In this document: piece after piece, positions 12,248 through 13,939 of the stretch
How the letters are laid out: each line of letters opens with the position of its first letter
Position numbering within the stretch: the first letter of the stretch is position 1
Source of the DNA: an uncultured Christensenella sp.
GTDB taxonomy: Bacteria; Bacillota; Clostridia; Christensenellales; UBA1750
Assembly (NCBI GenBank): GCA_905193155.1
Contig: CAJJNQ010000056.1
Span: forward strand, 1-13,939
Direction: 5' to 3'
Length of the DNA stretch: 13,939 bases
Program-made: the position numbers and the translations under genes
The notes under the pieces: generated by a model
The model's input: only the letters and a program-made list of their open reading frames with translations
What the model was told of the DNA's origin: nothing
Database searches by the model: none

Positions 12248-13070
12248 CGTCCAGCCTCCTTCCTTCCGCCACGGCGTCCATCACGCGCGGCATGCCTTCG
12301 GTGAGTATATTGTCGATCAGTTCGTTTGTTTTTCGCGCATCGAGCAGATCGGCGCTCAGCTGTGCCTGCCGCACGCATTCCGCCAGCAGCGGCAGCGCCC
12401 ATTCGCACGCCTTTTTGCGGTCAAAGCCCGCCGCGCGCCAGAGGTTGTACGCGCCCTTTTTCTCGTCCTTGTCAAAATCGTCCAGCGCGTCCAGCCAGGT
12501 GATCCATTTGCCGATGTTGTAGCCCATGTATCGCAGCGCGGGCTTGGCCTCCTCCGGCATGTCGATGGAAAACAGCGTGGCTAAAAACTGCGCGAAGGGC
12601 TCGGCGGCCTCATCCGGATCGTCGCAGCCGTCCGCTTCCAGCTTCTGCTGCGCATCCATCATCTTGTCCAGCGCGGCGCTCAGCTCCGGGTGCAGCCGGG
12701 CGGCCTTTTTGATCGCCGGGGAGAGCAGCGCGCCGGGGATCGCCATGAGCTTTCGCCCGTCGGCACGGTCGTCACGGATCTTCGCGCCGGTCAGCAGCAG
12801 GTGCGCATCCGCCGCAAAGTCGATGCTGCCGCCCTGCATCAGGTTCAGTTTCGTGCCCTTGACGGGACAGCGCAGCTTGGAAAGGGCGGAATCGTCGTTC
12901 ACGCCGTCGCGCACCAGCGCAAGGAACGCCAGATCGTACCGCAGCAGCGCGCGGCACAGCGGCCCGGAGCGCTTGCCCAGCGTGCGGCACACGCCGCAAT
13001 AGTAGGAGCGGAAGAATGCGTCCTGGCGCAGCTTCAGCTCCGGACGGCAGGGTCGCACATAGCCGAACAC
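12234..13070 (-). CDS. DUF5685 family protein
   Basis: A 278-residue protein of the DUF5685 family, recognised by the N-terminal MFGYVRPCRPELKLRQ and the following FFRSYYCGVCRTLGKRSG (19-36) with its C-x2-C pair, plus LRYDLAFLALVRDG and LRCPVKG (66-72). The rest is predicted helical, with the long conserved-looking YMGYNIGKWITWLDALDDFD. Function is unknown; the paired cysteines suggest metal binding. The start is GTG at 13070, preceded by GAGGG 7 nt upstream, because family members begin MFGYV. An in-frame ATG at 13145 lies upstream of the promoter -10 and is rejected. It is the first gene of the operon with the J-domain protein, overlapping it by 14 nt, which implies coupled translation and perhaps a shared complex. 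Confidence 0.85.
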   Translation of the reverse strand: MFGYVRPCRPELKLRQDAFFRSYYCGVCRTLGKRSGPLCRALLRYDLAFLALVRDGVNDDSALSKLRCPVKGTKLNLMQGGSIDFAADAHLLLTGAKIRDDRADGRKLMAIPGALLSPAIKKAARLHPELSAALDKMMDAQQKLEADGCDDPDEAAEPFAQFLATLFSIDMPEEAKPALRYMGYNIGKWITWLDALDDFDKDEKKGAYNLWRAAGFDRKKACEWALPLLAECVRQAQLSADLLDARKTNELIDNILTEGMPRVMDAVAEGRRLDDGSL

Positions 13071-13103
13071 AGCGGCACCCTCTTTCCTGAGAATATATCC
13101 TCC

Positions 13104-13132
13104 ATTATACCCCGGAATTGGGAAGATTTGAA
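13104..13132 (-). promoter_or_regulatory. Sigma-A promoter for the DUF5685-J-domain-AlaX operon
   Basis: On the minus strand TTCAAA (13127-13132) and a perfect TATAAT (13104-13109) are 17 nt apart. The GTG start of the DUF5685 gene is 33 nt downstream of the -10, which rules out the longer in-frame start at 13145. Confidence 0.7.
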
Positions 13133-13162
13133 GGAGCAGATCCAAACTTTCTGTGAACCCTG

Positions 13163-13190
13163 TTGCGGGGAAGCAAAAATGTGCTATACT
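13163..13190 (+). promoter_or_regulatory. Sigma-A promoter for the DUF436 gene
   Basis: TTGCGG (13163-13168) and TATACT (13185-13190) are 16 nt apart, 40 nt before the start codon. It is divergent from the promoter of the DUF5685 operon, about 30 nt away. Confidence 0.65.
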
Positions 13191-13230
13191 GGCAGAAGAA
13201 AAAGGGATCTTTTCGGGAGGCGTTTGAAAG

Positions 13231-13776
13231 ATGGAGCTTTATCAGGAAGCGCTCAAGGCGATGAACGAGCTTTGCGAGCGCGCCAATTTGAAAAAAGGAC
13301 AGATCGTGGTGGTGGGCTGCTCTACTTCGGAGATCATGGGCAAGCGCATTGGGTCGTCCGGCACGCTGGAGGTCGCCCAGGAGGTGCTGCGGGGACTGAT
13401 GGAGCCGGTGCTCGCCCGCGGCGGCGTGCTGGCCGTGCAGTGCTGCGAACACCTGAACCGCAGCCTCGTGATTCCGCGTCAGGCGCTGGAGGACAACCAT
13501 CTGACCGAGGTCTGCGCCGAGCCCTGGGAGCACGCGGGCGGCTCGATGGCGACGGCTTATTACCGCGCGCTGGAAGAGCCCTGCCTGTGCGAGACGATTC
13601 AGGCGTCGGCCGGACTGGACATCGGCGATACGCTGATCGGCATGCACTTAAAGCGCGTGGCCGTGCCGGTGCGACTGGAGCAGAAGACCATCGGCGAGGC
13701 GCACCTTTGCGCCGCAACGACCCGCCCGCCCCTCATCGGCGGCGAGCGCGCGCACTATCCGCAGAAAATCCGATAA
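13231..13776 (+). CDS. DUF436 / UPF0340 family protein, YwlG-like (TIGR01440)
   Basis: A 181-residue cytoplasmic protein, the usual length of the Bacillus YwlG family. Conserved stretches are GQIVVVGCSTSEIMGKRIGS (23-42), VQCCEHLNRSLVIP (69-82), the AGGSMATAYYR segment (102-112), ASAGLDIGDTLIGMHLKRVAVP and the C-terminal TRPPLIGGERAHY. The fold recalls thioesterase or amidohydrolase-like alpha/beta proteins, but no activity is established. The ATG at 13231 has GGGAGG 10 nt upstream and begins at the family start. It is monocistronic within the window, followed at once by a very long perfect hairpin. Confidence 0.92.
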   Translation: MELYQEALKAMNELCERANLKKGQIVVVGCSTSEIMGKRIGSSGTLEVAQEVLRGLMEPVLARGGVLAVQCCEHLNRSLVIPRQALEDNHLTEVCAEPWEHAGGSMATAYYRALEEPCLCETIQASAGLDIGDTLIGMHLKRVAVPVRLEQKTIGEAHLCAATTRPPLIGGERAHYPQKIR

Positions 13777-13783
13777 AGCCAGC

Positions 13784-13835
13784 GCACCGAATAGGCCCCC
13801 GGTCCTTCTCTAAGGACCGGGGGCCTATTCGGTGC
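13784..13835. repeat. Perfect 24-bp inverted repeat, possible terminator
   Basis: Arms 13784-13807 and 13812-13835 are exact reverse complements around a CTCT loop. The hairpin begins 8 nt after the DUF436 stop, the place for a terminator, but it is followed by A, GG, C and a G-run instead of T's. Its perfection over 24 pairs is unusual; it is either a real long hairpin terminator or a fold-back artefact at an assembly end. Confidence 0.6.
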
Positions 13836-13939
13836 AGGCGGGGGGGGCCTGCGGGCGCTCCCCGCCCCCCCCCCCGGGGGGGGAAAGCCGGGCGAGGGCG
13901 GGGGGGGCAACCCCTCAGGCCCTCCCCGGGGGGGGCTGC
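13836..13939. other. Extremely G/C-rich homopolymer stretch at the window end
   Basis: Only about 13 of these 104 bases are A or T, and the stretch holds several runs of 8 or more G or C, including one mixed block of C's directly followed by G's. It has no open frame or start signal that I would trust. It reads like low-quality or artefactual contig-end sequence, although a GC-rich repeat cannot be excluded. Confidence 0.5.

Noticed and set aside
13071..13145. Upstream ATG for the DUF5685 gene
   Set aside because: It lies upstream of the -10 of the only good promoter, and family members start at MFGYV, which matches the GTG at 13070.
13105..13647. Leftward open frame opposite the DUF436 gene
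   Set aside because: Antisense to a clear family member, with a biased His/Arg/Leu composition and no start signal.

Overview
The window looks like ordinary chromosome from a high-GC member of the Clostridia (Bacillota), probably a gut lineage of the Oscillospirales/Christensenellales type. Signs of this are AGGAGG-type ribosome binding sites on almost every gene, sigma-A promoters of the TTGxxx-16/18-TATAAT kind, a two-subunit iron-sulfur L-serine dehydratase, a folate-family ECF S component, and the Firmicutes families DUF436/YwlG, TSCPD (TIGR03905 type) and DUF5685. The lineage assignment is inference. No tRNA, rRNA, CRISPR array, transposase, integrase or phage structural gene was found.

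Layout. Positions 63-2052 hold a leftward pair, a DUF1015 protein followed 13 nt later by a TraX-family membrane protein. A 147-nt divergent promoter region (2053-2199) separates it from a rightward serine operon: a sodium:solute-symporter-like membrane protein with a long acidic tail, then sdaAB, then sdaAA. These three genes overlap by 20 and 8 nt. A 163-nt structured leader (5349-5511) precedes a FolT-like S component, which ends at a bidirectional terminator facing a leftward DEAD-box RNA helicase (6185-7906). Next come a leftward 59-residue basic small protein and a rightward Xre-type regulator whose reading frame runs through two tandem intrinsic terminators. They are followed by two leftward monocistronic genes, a 212-residue conserved-looking hypothetical and a TSCPD protein, each with its own clear promoter. 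A composite hairpin repeat fills 10171-10330. The leftward trio DUF5685, J-domain protein and AlaX-type alanyl-tRNA editing protein looks like one operon (13070 down to 10354). A rightward DUF436 gene closes the coding part. The last ~155 nt hold a perfect 24-bp inverted repeat and then very G/C-rich homopolymer sequence that may be a contig-end artefact.

How the genes fit together. The clearest unit is serine catabolism: SdaAA and SdaAB form the [4Fe-4S] dehydratase converting L-serine to pyruvate and ammonia. The co-transcribed symporter-like protein is a candidate supplier of serine or a related solute, and the divergent DUF1015 gene may belong to the same physiology. The FolT S component would share an energizing ECF module encoded elsewhere. 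The DUF5685/J-domain/AlaX operon joins a proofreading enzyme to a J-protein with a cysteine cluster and a cysteine-containing protein of unknown function; this is the least understood combination here.

There is no strong evidence for a wholly new system. The best leads are the cysteine-rich J-domain/DUF5685 pair, the degenerate symporter tied to serine dehydratase, the regulator reading through terminators, and the unassigned leader before folT. No gene-free stretch exceeds 300 nt if the regulator is taken at full length. If it really ends near its first terminator, the gap would be about 8640-9062, where I see nothing but the second terminator.
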